A DNA stretch of 29,185 nucleotides. Origin: an uncultured Oscillospiraceae bacterium (GTDB lineage Bacteria > Bacillota > Clostridia > Oscillospirales > Acutalibacteraceae). Numbering within the stretch: the first letter of the stretch is position 1; each line of letters opens with the position of its first letter. Shown piece after piece: positions 1-6,588 of this stretch. The DNA lies in the NCBI GenBank assembly GCA_900547275.1, contig URGA01000016.1:1-29185 (forward strand), in the 5' to 3' direction. Below the pieces are notes generated by a model, which saw only the letters and a list, made by a program, of their open reading frames with translations, had not been told where the DNA came from and searched no databases. A program made the translations under genes and the position numbers.

Positions 1-762
1 TACAGCTCAAGCGCACAGACTTCAAATTATCCTCTTGGCTGGCATTACGGTACTAACAGTACAGATTACTGCCTGTCTACAGACAATGTTTTCACAATGA
101 GTGATGGAACATATAACTTTGAAGTTTCCGGTTTCGGTTCTGAACAAAATGCGAATAACACATATGCTCAGTCCGGTCAGTCAATGAAAACAACATTTAC
201 TCTTAACAGCGGACTTCCCGCAGGTACATATACTTTCAATGTATCTTACAAGTTCGAGATGAAAAAATGGAACTTTTTCACCGATTGGCAGAGCAAATAT
301 GCTACTACGCAGACAGACACAATCACAATCATCTCTAAGTCTTACACAGACGCAATGGGCGGCTCAATCAGAGTAGGCTCAAACTCAGGTCTTCGTTTCG
401 GTTTTGAAACAAAAGAGGACGCAGATACAATTGATGAATACGGTTTCCTTTATCTTTACGGCGAGACAGATACACTTACTCCCGAAACAGAAGGCGTTAA
501 GAAGCTGAAAGCTGAAAATTTCATCACACACGAAGAGGGCACAGAAGACGAATACACCACATTCAATCTTGTATTCACAAACGTTCCCAAATCAGGTTTT
601 GATACAAATATTACAGCTTGCTCTTATGTTGTAATTGATGGTGTTACACATTATTCACAGCCTGTAACCCGCAACTTCAGAGGCGTTGCAGAGGAAGTTC
701 TCGCAGATGAGGATGTTGACCCTGCAACAAAAGAAGCTATAAGAGAAATGCTTAATCAGTAA
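1..762 (+). CDS. C-terminal part of a secreted surface protein (5' end outside window)
   Basis: The reading frame is open from base 1, so the gene begins upstream; the first internal Met is at base 97. It ends in TAA at 762. The visible 253 residues are Thr/Ser/Asn-rich, beta-type sequence with no membrane segment. The last 150 residues (GLRFGFET, EYGFLYLYG, then SYVVIDGVTHYSQPV and an acidic end) resemble an unnamed beta-domain that I know from large extracellular proteins of gut Clostridia. I recognise no catalytic motif. The 44-residue ORF starts 31 bases downstream, so the two are probably co-transcribed. The surface role is inferred from composition; the N-terminal signal and main domains cannot be seen. 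Confidence 0.75.
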   Translation, partial: YSSSAQTSNYPLGWHYGTNSTDYCLSTDNVFTMSDGTYNFEVSGFGSEQNANNTYAQSGQSMKTTFTLNSGLPAGTYTFNVSYKFEMKKWNFFTDWQSKYATTQTDTITIISKSYTDAMGGSIRVGSNSGLRFGFETKEDADTIDEYGFLYLYGETDTLTPETEGVKKLKAENFITHEEGTEDEYTTFNLVFTNVPKSGFDTNITACSYVVIDGVTHYSQPVTRNFRGVAEEVLADEDVDPATKEAIREMLNQ

Positions 763-792
763 TTTTATAATTTGATCCCGAGGTGAATAAAG

Positions 793-927
793 ATGAAAGA
801 AATTTACGAAATGCCTGAACTCAAGGTAAGCAAATTCAGCTCAGTTGACGTAATGACTGCAAGTGACACAGGTGACGATAACTTTGTTGATTTCGGCAAA
901 AGTGCCGCTAACTATTTCAAAGACTGA
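793..927 (+). CDS. 44-residue peptide of unknown function
   Basis: This short ORF has a good ribosome binding site (GAGGTGA, 6 bases before the ATG). The product starts MKEIYEMPELKVSKF, continues with SSVDVMTASDTGDD and ends NYFKD. It has no Cys, no signal peptide and no membrane segment, is acidic, and has a Y-x-x-P-x-L opening followed by a V-x-T-A-S element. From memory, many Firmicutes and Bacteroidetes genomes carry short ORFs of this shape (YxxPxL/I...DVIT/AS), mostly unannotated. It lies between a surface-protein gene and a lipoprotein gene with 30 and 11 base gaps, so it is likely in the same transcript. No modification enzyme is visible beside it, so a RiPP role is unsupported. Function unknown. 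Confidence 0.7.
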   Translation: MKEIYEMPELKVSKFSSVDVMTASDTGDDNFVDFGKSAANYFKD

Positions 928-938
928 TAACTAGTGAA

Positions 939-1391
939 ATGAATAAAAATATAAAATTTTTAGCAATCGTTATTTTAGTGATTGGAGTTTCATGTTTTGC
1001 GGTTGCCTGCAGCCACTCAAATTCATCTGACGTTGATGCGTCAAATGTAACGGAAAGCGCTCTCGTATCCGGTGACCGGTCTGTTCAAAGCTCGGAAAAC
1101 GGAACGGGAACAACGGCTTCTGACGCAGAAGGAGAAACTTCATCCGTCAAGGCGGGCACAACTGCTTTGGCAAATAGCAAAAACAGCGGCTACGGCAAGA
1201 GTTCTTCTTCAAGTTCAGCTGATAACGGTAATGCTCCCGGAGATAACGACGTTGCTTTTGAATCACCCGAAGGTTCTCAAAGTGGATCTTCAACAACCAA
1301 AAGTTCTTCAGCCACGACTAATAATACTTCGACCACGAAGGCAAAGCAGTCGGCAACTGACAAGGACGGTTGGGTGACAAAATGGTATTAA
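939..1391 (+). CDS. Ser/Thr-rich lipoprotein of unknown function
   Basis: The 150-residue product starts with a short basic N-terminus, a hydrophobic core (residues 6-22) and a lipobox FAVAC with the acceptor Cys at residue 24. This predicts a lipid-anchored protein on the outer face of the membrane. The mature part is low-complexity Ser/Thr/Asn/Gly sequence, probably an extended stalk, and ends with the distinct motif DKDGWVTKWY. No enzymatic domain is visible. The ribosome binding site is weak (GTGA) and the ATG is 11 bases after the stop of the 44-residue ORF, so translation may be coupled. A strong terminator follows. Annotation beyond lipoprotein would be guesswork. Confidence 0.75.
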   Translation: MNKNIKFLAIVILVIGVSCFAVACSHSNSSDVDASNVTESALVSGDRSVQSSENGTGTTASDAEGETSSVKAGTTALANSKNSGYGKSSSSSSADNGNAPGDNDVAFESPEGSQSGSSTTKSSSATTNNTSTTKAKQSATDKDGWVTKWY

Positions 1392-1410
1392 AAATCCAAT
1401 AATTAAAGTA

Positions 1411-1447
1411 AAATCATAGCCGCTTAATCGGCGGTTATGATTTTTTT
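1411..1447 (+). terminator. Intrinsic terminator after the lipoprotein gene
   Basis: A 13-bp stem (1411-1423 with 1431-1443, one G-T wobble) closes a 7-base loop and runs into seven T residues at 1441-1447. It ends the transcript of the three preceding genes. Confidence 0.9.
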
Positions 1448-1468
1448 GTATAAAATATATTATATCTG

Positions 1469-1497
1469 TTGACAAAACAGGGCAATTGTAATAATAT
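1469..1497 (+). promoter_or_regulatory. Promoter of the MATE gene
   Basis: TTGACA at 1469-1474 and TAATAT at 1492-1497 are separated by 17 bases, a near-consensus sigma-A promoter. Transcription should start near 1504. The in-frame TTG at 1469 is therefore part of the -35 box and not a start codon. Confidence 0.9.
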
Positions 1498-1528
1498 CAA
1501 CCGGCAGAACATTTCGGAGGTGAAAGCA

Positions 1529-2881
1529 ATGAAAGATAAGAATGAAATTTTTGAAAGCATGCCTATTCCAAAAGCGTATTTTAAACTTGCGCTTCCGGTT
1601 GTTTTCAGCATGGTAATTTCACTTGTTTATAACATGGTGGACACATATTTCATTGCCAAAACCGAAAATACGGACCTTGTGGCAGGCGTTGCTATCGGCG
1701 CTCCCGTATTTACCCTAATGATTGCGATAGGCGATATATTCGGTCTTGGCGGAAGTTCGGTAATCTCAAGGCTTTTCGGCCAGCAACGGGACGACGACGG
1801 AAAACGACTGAGCGTTTTCTGCTTTTACGCGGCGTTTCTTACCGGAATTGTTGTTTCCGTTTTAATGATGATTTTCAGAACGCCTATTCTTAATTTCCTT
1901 GGCGCTGAAAGCAATACGTTTGAGTACGCGTCCGATTATTATACTTGGATCGTTCTCGGCGCTCCTTTTATAATTGTTTCTTACACTCCCGTTAACCAGC
2001 TTAGAACCGAGGGCTTCTCTTCCGCGGCAATGGTTGGCTCCATTATCGGCGCCGTTGTGAATATAATTCTTGACCCGATATTTATTTTTGTTCTCGGCTA
2101 CGGCGCGGCAGGCGCGGCTATTGCTACGGTTATCGGAAATATTTTTACTGATATTTTCTTTGTATGGTTCCTGATTAAGAAGAGCAAACGCCTTTCGGTA
2201 AACCCGAAGCTTATGTCAATTACCGCTCACGAACTCAAGGAAATATTTGCAATAGGTATTCCCGCGTCCATAACAAATATAACCCAGAGTTTTTGCGTTT
2301 TGCTTACAAACAGATTTCTTATGCCTTACGGAACGCTTAAGGTTGCAGCAATGGGTATTGCCCTTAAAGTCAGCATGATTGCCGTTCTTGTAATGGTTGG
2401 CTTTGCGTTCGGCGTTCAGCCTCTTATCGGATTTAATTACGGCGCCAAAGACTTTAACAGGCTTCGCAAGACAATGCGTTTTTCCTATGTATTTGAATGT
2501 TCAATGGCTGTTGCCCTTACCGCTGTTTTGTGGCTCGCCGCTCCGCTGTTGATAAAACTGTTTATGAACGACGCTGATATCCTTGAAGTCGGAACAAATA
2601 TGCTTCGCCATATTATCCTCGGACTGGGCTGTTACGCATTTACTCTTGTTACAACCTGCGCTTTCCAGGCTACCGGAAAGGCTCTCGGAGCGTTTATCCT
2701 TTCTATCAACGGTCAGGGCGTAGTTTATGCTCTTGTTATGGTAATTCTTTCCCATTACTTTGGTTACCAGGGTATTCTCATTACCCAGCCTATTGCAGAT
2801 ACAGTTAACTGTATCGTTGCAATTTTGCTTTATTTTGGCTTGCTCCACAGGGAAATCAAAAAAGAAAAAATCACTGCTTGA
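1529..2881 (+). CDS. MATE family efflux transporter
   Basis: This 450-residue, roughly 12-helix membrane protein belongs to the MATE (MatE/NorM-DinF) family, which exports cationic drugs or metabolites using a sodium or proton gradient. Visible signatures are the opening IPKAYFKLALPVVFSM, the pseudo-repeated halves (about residues 10-210 and 230-440), the loop GDIFGLGGSSVISRLFGQ and the second-half GVQPLIGFNYGA. The start at 1529 is chosen because GGAGGTGA lies 5 bases upstream and because an earlier TTG at 1469 is the -35 element. It has its own promoter and is monocistronic. The substrate cannot be told from sequence. Confidence 0.92.
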   Translation: MKDKNEIFESMPIPKAYFKLALPVVFSMVISLVYNMVDTYFIAKTENTDLVAGVAIGAPVFTLMIAIGDIFGLGGSSVISRLFGQQRDDDGKRLSVFCFYAAFLTGIVVSVLMMIFRTPILNFLGAESNTFEYASDYYTWIVLGAPFIIVSYTPVNQLRTEGFSSAAMVGSIIGAVVNIILDPIFIFVLGYGAAGAAIATVIGNIFTDIFFVWFLIKKSKRLSVNPKLMSITAHELKEIFAIGIPASITNITQSFCVLLTNRFLMPYGTLKVAAMGIALKVSMIAVLVMVGFAFGVQPLIGFNYGAKDFNRLRKTMRFSYVFECSMAVALTAVLWLAAPLLIKLFMNDADILEVGTNMLRHIILGLGCYAFTLVTTCAFQATGKALGAFILSINGQGVVYALVMVILSHYFGYQGILITQPIADTVNCIVAILLYFGLLHREIKKEKITA

Positions 2882-2968
2882 CACTTGAATTCAATATAAT
2901 ACCTTGTCCTTTAGCAATACTTTGACAAATAAATATCAATAATTTTTCATTGCAATGTAATTTACAGT

Positions 2969-3039
2969 TTGTTAATTGATTGTTAATGAATTGTTAATAA
3001 TTGCCAATGGCCGCTATGTTAAAGTAAATGTATTATAAT
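2969..3039 (+). promoter_or_regulatory. PHO-box-like direct repeats and -10 element upstream of the M28 peptidase
   Basis: The 213-base spacer 2882-3094 holds three exact TTGTTAAT copies at 2969, 2980 and 2991, a strict 11-base period, and a degenerate fourth TTGCCAAT at 3001. Read on the other strand these are TTAACA units with 5-base spacers, the arrangement of the Bacillus PhoP box. A TATAAT at 3034-3039 has no recognisable -35 box, which fits activator dependence. Three in-phase repeats are seen; PhoP is inferred by analogy. No phoPR genes are in this window. Confidence 0.5.
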
Positions 3040-3094
3040 AGTATAGTTGCAATTATTTCGTTTATTGCAGCCATGAGGAGGAAAGGGGTTTGTT

Positions 3095-4339
3095 ATGATG
3101 GATCTTAATAACATCATCGCAAAGAAAAACGAATACGCAGACTATATGGTGGACGAAATCACCCATATCTGCAAAACTTTTGAAAAGCGTGATCCGGGCT
3201 CAAAGGGAGAGTTGCAAGCCTGCGAATACATGGCAGAAGTTTTGAAGAAAGACTGCGGTTGTCAGCGTGCCGATGTAGAGTCATTTAAGGAAAATCCGGG
3301 CTCATTTTTCGGCTGGATCTATTTTACTATTACATTTGTGCTTGCGGCGGTTGCGCTGTTTTTCGTGTTCCCGCTTGCGTCTGTACTTCTGATTATTGCG
3401 GGTCTGTTTATTGTGTTTATGCAGTTCGGACTGTATAAGAAACTTATTGATAAATGTTTCCCCGAAAAAACAGGCCATAACGTTACGGCAGTTAAGAAAT
3501 GCACCGGCGAAGTAAAGCGCCGCATATTCTTTAACGGTCACCCGGACGCTGCATGGGAATGGCCGGTAAACTATAAGCTGGGCGGCGTAGGCTTTGAGGG
3601 TCACGCTGTTATCTGCGGCGTAGGCGCTGTTTATTATCTTGTTCTTTCAATCGTTTATATTGCCCAGAACGGTATCCAGTTCGGCGTTGCCGATAGAAGT
3701 TCAACACTTGTAAAAATGGGCCTTGTTGGTTTGATTTTTGTTCCGTTCCTTATCGGTCTTTACTGGATGTGGAACAAAAATAGAGTTGTTGACGGCGCAA
3801 ACGATAACCTTTCAGGCTGCTATATGGGTATTGCAGTTATGAAAGCGCTTCAGGACGCCGGTATCACTCTTGAAAATACAGAGGTGGGCGTTATCCTTAC
3901 AGGTTCGGAAGAAGCCGGCCTTAGAGGTGCAAAAGCGTGGTGTGAACAGCACAAAGGCGAGTTCGACGACGTTCCCACATTTATTTTCTCTTACGACACT
4001 ATTCACGATCCTAAATTCCTTATGACAAATTACCGCGACCTTAACGGCACTGTAAAGGCAGATAAGGAAGTTTCAGATCTGTTTATGGAAGCTGCAAAAG
4101 CGGCTGGCGTACCCTGCAAGAAGGGCTGGGTTCCCCCTCTCGGCGGCGCAACTGACTCTGCCGCGTTTGCACAGGCTGGTTTCCGCGCAACAGGCGTTAC
4201 AGGTCTTAACCATAAACTGGAAGATTATTATCACACAAGACGTGATACATATGACAACATGAATAAAGACGGTCTGGCAGGCTGTTTCGCCGCCAGTGTT
4301 AAGGCGCTTGAGATGTTCGACGCCGGTGCAAAACAGTAA
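3095..4339 (+). CDS. Membrane-anchored M28 family zinc peptidase
   Basis: The 414-residue product has the M28 di-zinc aminopeptidase motif set: NGHPD (H149, D151), ANDNLSG (D237, bridging ligand), TGSEEAGLRG (E272 general base, E273 ligand), FSYDT (D301) and YYHTRRDT (H380). Unusually, hydrophobic helices interrupt the domain: a pair at about 71-112 before the first metal ligand, and two at about 170-190 and 207-226 between H149 and D237. The peptidase is therefore probably embedded in or tightly bound to the membrane. The start is supported by GAGGAAAGGGG upstream; a second ATG follows at once. Substrate is unknown; the family removes N-terminal residues from peptides. PHO-box-like repeats lie upstream and a terminator follows. 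Confidence 0.88.
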   Translation: MMDLNNIIAKKNEYADYMVDEITHICKTFEKRDPGSKGELQACEYMAEVLKKDCGCQRADVESFKENPGSFFGWIYFTITFVLAAVALFFVFPLASVLLIIAGLFIVFMQFGLYKKLIDKCFPEKTGHNVTAVKKCTGEVKRRIFFNGHPDAAWEWPVNYKLGGVGFEGHAVICGVGAVYYLVLSIVYIAQNGIQFGVADRSSTLVKMGLVGLIFVPFLIGLYWMWNKNRVVDGANDNLSGCYMGIAVMKALQDAGITLENTEVGVILTGSEEAGLRGAKAWCEQHKGEFDDVPTFIFSYDTIHDPKFLMTNYRDLNGTVKADKEVSDLFMEAAKAAGVPCKKGWVPPLGGATDSAAFAQAGFRATGVTGLNHKLEDYYHTRRDTYDNMNKDGLAGCFAASVKALEMFDAGAKQ

Positions 4340-4348
4340 ATCAATATA

Positions 4349-4381
4349 AAAAATCCCTTTCCAACTCGGAAAGGGATTTTT
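4349..4381 (+). terminator. Intrinsic terminator of the M28 peptidase gene
   Basis: A 14-bp perfect stem (4349-4362 with 4368-4381) with a 5-base loop ends in a T run. The A-rich left flank lets it also serve the opposite strand. Confidence 0.9.
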
Positions 4382-4402
4382 GTTTGATAAAAGCGCAAAT
4401 AA

Positions 4403-4425
4403 AAGGCGGCATTTTCTGCCGCCTT
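4403..4425 (-). terminator. Intrinsic terminator of the DAHP synthase gene
   Basis: GGCGGC at 4405-4410 pairs with GCCGCC at 4418-4423, with flanking A-T pairs. On the minus strand the hairpin is followed by a TTTTATTTG stretch. It sits 15 bases after the stop at 4441. Confidence 0.8.
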
Positions 4426-4440
4426 AAATATTTTTTGTTG

Positions 4441-5490
4441 TTAGATTTGATCAGCAATTGAGTAAATGAGTTCTTTGGTTTTCTCCCAGCCAAGGCACGG
4501 GTCGGTGATTGATTTTCCGTAAACTCCGTCCTCCCATTTCTGGGCGCCGTCCTCAATATACGATTCAACCATGAAGCCTTTAACCATTTTGCGAATATCT
4601 TCTGAATGACGCATTGAATGGAGTACCTCGTTTGCGATACGAACCTGTTCAAGATAATTTTTCGATGAGTTTGAGTGGTTCGTGTCTATGATAACTGCTG
4701 GATTTGTTATTGAGCCGTCGCAGTAAATGTTGTAGAGCATTCTGAGGTTTTCATAATGATAGTTGGAATGGTTGATGCCGTGGCGGTCAACGCTTCCTCT
4801 GAGAATAGCGTGGGCAAGAGGATTGCCCTTTGATTCAACTTCCCATCCGCGGTAAATAAACGAGTGGTCGCCGTGAGCCGCTTTAATTGCGTTGAGCATA
4901 ACGGAAAGGTCGCCGCTCATTGGGTTTTTCATACCGATTGGAATATCAATACCGCTGGATATTAAACGGTGCTCCTGGTTTTCAACGCTTCTTGCGCCTA
5001 CTGCAACATAGGAGAGCAGGTCGCTTAAATAGCGGTGATTTTCGGGGTAGAGCATTTCGTCTGCGCAGGAAAGGCCGGTCTGCTCAATAGCCTTAAGATG
5101 GATTCTGCGGATACAGCGGATACCTTCGTACATATCGGGCTTCTTGCCGGGGTCCGGCTGGTGGAGCATTCCCTTATAGCCTGCGCCCGTTGTTCTGGGC
5201 TTTCCTGTGTATATTCTGGGAACGATGACGATCTTGTCTGCAACCTCTTTCTGAACGTCTGCAAGACGGTTTATGTAGTCAAGAACGCTGTCTTCGCGGT
5301 CCGCGGAGCAGGGGCCGATAACGAGAAGCATTTTGTTGCTCTCGCTTCTGATTATTTTTGCAATCTCTTCATCGCGCTTAGCTTTTTCCGCCGCAAGGTC
5401 ATCAGTCAAAGGCATTTCCTTCTTAAGTTCCTGCGGTATAGGAAGCTTACGGATGAATTTCATGTTGTCCATTTTGTCGTAATTAGTCAT
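4441..5490 (-). CDS. aroF: 3-deoxy-7-phosphoheptulonate (DAHP) synthase, class I alpha type
   Basis: This 349-residue enzyme condenses phosphoenolpyruvate and erythrose 4-phosphate in the first committed step of the shikimate pathway. Signatures in order are IGPCSADRED (metal ligand C61), PRIYTGKPRTT (R92, K97), GARSVENQEHR, GMKNPMSGD, RGSVDRHG, DTNHSNSSKNY (His ligand), VESYIEDGAQ (Glu ligand) and SITDPCLGWE (Asp ligand). Length and motifs match the AroF/G/H family, whose members are usually feedback-inhibited; which effector applies here is not evident. The start at 5490 follows AAGGTG 6 bases upstream; a longer reading from 5550 would run back through promoter P2. Two promoters and two palindromes control it. 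The isozyme letter is nominal. Confidence 0.93.
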   Translation of the reverse strand: MTNYDKMDNMKFIRKLPIPQELKKEMPLTDDLAAEKAKRDEEIAKIIRSESNKMLLVIGPCSADREDSVLDYINRLADVQKEVADKIVIVPRIYTGKPRTTGAGYKGMLHQPDPGKKPDMYEGIRCIRRIHLKAIEQTGLSCADEMLYPENHRYLSDLLSYVAVGARSVENQEHRLISSGIDIPIGMKNPMSGDLSVMLNAIKAAHGDHSFIYRGWEVESKGNPLAHAILRGSVDRHGINHSNYHYENLRMLYNIYCDGSITNPAVIIDTNHSNSSKNYLEQVRIANEVLHSMRHSEDIRKMVKGFMVESYIEDGAQKWEDGVYGKSITDPCLGWEKTKELIYSIADQI

Positions 5491-5518
5491 TTTTATCACC
5501 TTGTATATTATTAGTATT

Positions 5519-5546
5519 ATTATACGGCGCAGTGCGTAATTGTCAA
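5519..5546 (-). promoter_or_regulatory. DAHP synthase promoter P2 (proximal)
   Basis: On the minus strand, TTGACA (5546-5541) and TATAAT (5524-5519) are separated by 16 bases. Transcription would start near 5512, about 22 bases before the ATG. Confidence 0.85.
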
Positions 5547-5551
5547 TCATA

Positions 5552-5600
5552 TACTTTAAACTGTTAAAAGTACGGGAAAATACTTTAACGCTTTAAAGTC
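5552..5600 (-). promoter_or_regulatory. Twin palindromic operators between promoters P1 and P2
   Basis: Two related inverted repeats start 29 bases apart. One spans 5552-5572 (TACTTTAAAC, one base, GTTAAAAGTA; 9 of 10 pairs). The other spans 5581-5600, with perfect 7-bp arms ACTTTAA and TTAAAGT around CGCT. They share the shape TACTTTAA-N4/5-TTAAAGTA. One lies just upstream of the P2 -35 box, the other just downstream of the P1 start. Binding by an aromatic-amino-acid regulator is inferred only from the gene served. Confidence 0.6.
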
Positions 5601-5616
5601 TACAAGTATTGGCACT

Positions 5617-5645
5617 ATTATACCAAAGTGTACAGATATTGTCAA
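5617..5645 (-). promoter_or_regulatory. DAHP synthase promoter P1 (distal)
   Basis: On the minus strand, TTGACA (5645-5640) and TATAAT (5622-5617) are exactly 17 bases apart, perfect sigma-A consensus in both boxes. Transcription would start near 5610 and cross both palindromes before reaching the gene. Confidence 0.85.
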
Positions 5646-5701
5646 TACGAAGTTTATGACTGTAAAATAATGCCGAAATTGTAAACTTTCTTGCGGGTGT
5701 G

Positions 5702-5730
5702 TTGACTAAGCGGTGTTTTTGCTTTAACAT
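5702..5730 (+). promoter_or_regulatory. Promoter of the GH25 operon
   Basis: TTGACT at 5702-5707 and TAACAT at 5725-5730 are 17 bases apart. The start near 5737 lies just before GGGAG and the ATG at 5754. Confidence 0.7.
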
Positions 5731-5753
5731 ATTAGGCACTGCGGGAGAATAAC

Positions 5754-6575
5754 ATGAAAACTATTCAAAAAAACACTAAAAAGAAAAAACGCACCGGAGC
5801 GATGCGTTCAAAAAAATATGTAACCGTTAAGAATTCAAAGCCTTTTACAGGGGCTTTTATCCTGCTGCTCGTTGTTGTTATTGTGGCGGTTTCCTGCTTT
5901 TTTACACTCCGTTCCAATGACGATTCAAAGTTCTTTTCCACAGACGCGAAAGTTGTACAGGGTGTTGATGTGTCTGAACATAATCAGGATATAGACTGGG
6001 AGAAGCTGAAAAGCGAGACTGACTTTGCCATTATCCGCGTTGGCTACAGGAGTTACGGCAAAGGGGAAATCTTTGAAGACGAAACGGCAAAGCAAAATCT
6101 TAAATCAGCCAAAAAGGCAGAAATTCCCGTGGGCGTGTATTTTTATTCTCAGGCAGTAACTGCTGAAGAAGCAGAGGAAGAGGCAGATTTTGTAATAAAA
6201 ACTATTAAGCATATGAATGTTGAACTGCCCGTATTCATCGACTATGAGTACGCTTACGGCAGCGACGGCCAGGTTACAGGCAGATTGGCAGAGGCTAACC
6301 TGTCCCCGGAAGAAGCAACGGATATCCTTAATGCTTTTTGCACCAGGGTAACTTCTGCAGGATATCAGGCCGGAGTTTATGCTTCAACATATTTTTACAA
6401 TGAAAAATTGCTCCCGTCACAGCTTCACAAAGACACAGTGAAGTGGGTGGCTGATTATAACGAATCCATCACATATACCGGTGATTACGATATATGGCAG
6501 TATTCTAAAACCGGCTCACTTTCCGGGAATGGCAGTAAATATATTGATCTTAATTACTGGTATCTTGAAAAGTAA
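5754..6575 (+). CDS. GH25 family muramidase, membrane-anchored
   Basis: The 273-residue product has a very basic N-terminus (residues 1-30), one transmembrane helix (about 32-52) and an extracellular GH25 lysozyme domain from about 66 to the end. GH25 enzymes cleave the N-acetylmuramic acid to N-acetylglucosamine bond of peptidoglycan. The family motifs are GVDVSEHN (D72), FAIIRVGYR, PVGVYFYSQA, the catalytic VFIDYEY (D163-x-E165) and DYDIWQYS near the end. With no cleavable signal, it is probably a membrane-tethered wall hydrolase. GGGAG precedes the ATG. It is first of three tightly spaced genes; a second GH25 gene starts 13 bases after its stop. Confidence 0.93.
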   Translation: MKTIQKNTKKKKRTGAMRSKKYVTVKNSKPFTGAFILLLVVVIVAVSCFFTLRSNDDSKFFSTDAKVVQGVDVSEHNQDIDWEKLKSETDFAIIRVGYRSYGKGEIFEDETAKQNLKSAKKAEIPVGVYFYSQAVTAEEAEEEADFVIKTIKHMNVELPVFIDYEYAYGSDGQVTGRLAEANLSPEEATDILNAFCTRVTSAGYQAGVYASTYFYNEKLLPSQLHKDTVKWVADYNESITYTGDYDIWQYSKTGSLSGNGSKYIDLNYWYLEK

Positions 6576-6588
6576 GGGGAACGATTTT

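Noticed and set aside
793..927. Lanthipeptide or other RiPP precursor
   Set aside because: No Cys, no recognisable leader/core border and no modification or export enzyme in the visible neighbourhood.
1469..1528. N-terminal extension of the MATE protein from a TTG start
   Set aside because: The TTG is the first part of a -35 box with a -10 box 17 bases on; a strong ribosome binding site precedes the ATG at 1529.
5035..5514. 159-residue plus-strand ORF opposite DAHP synthase
   Set aside because: Antisense shadow with no translation signal.
5491..5550. N-terminal extension of DAHP synthase from 5550
   Set aside because: It would translate through promoter P2; AAGGTG and the ATG at 5490 give the family's usual N-terminus.
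6481..6588. Longer start for the second GH25 gene
   Set aside because: It overlaps the first lysozyme gene in another frame; the start at 6589 has a ribosome binding site and gives a clean signal peptide.
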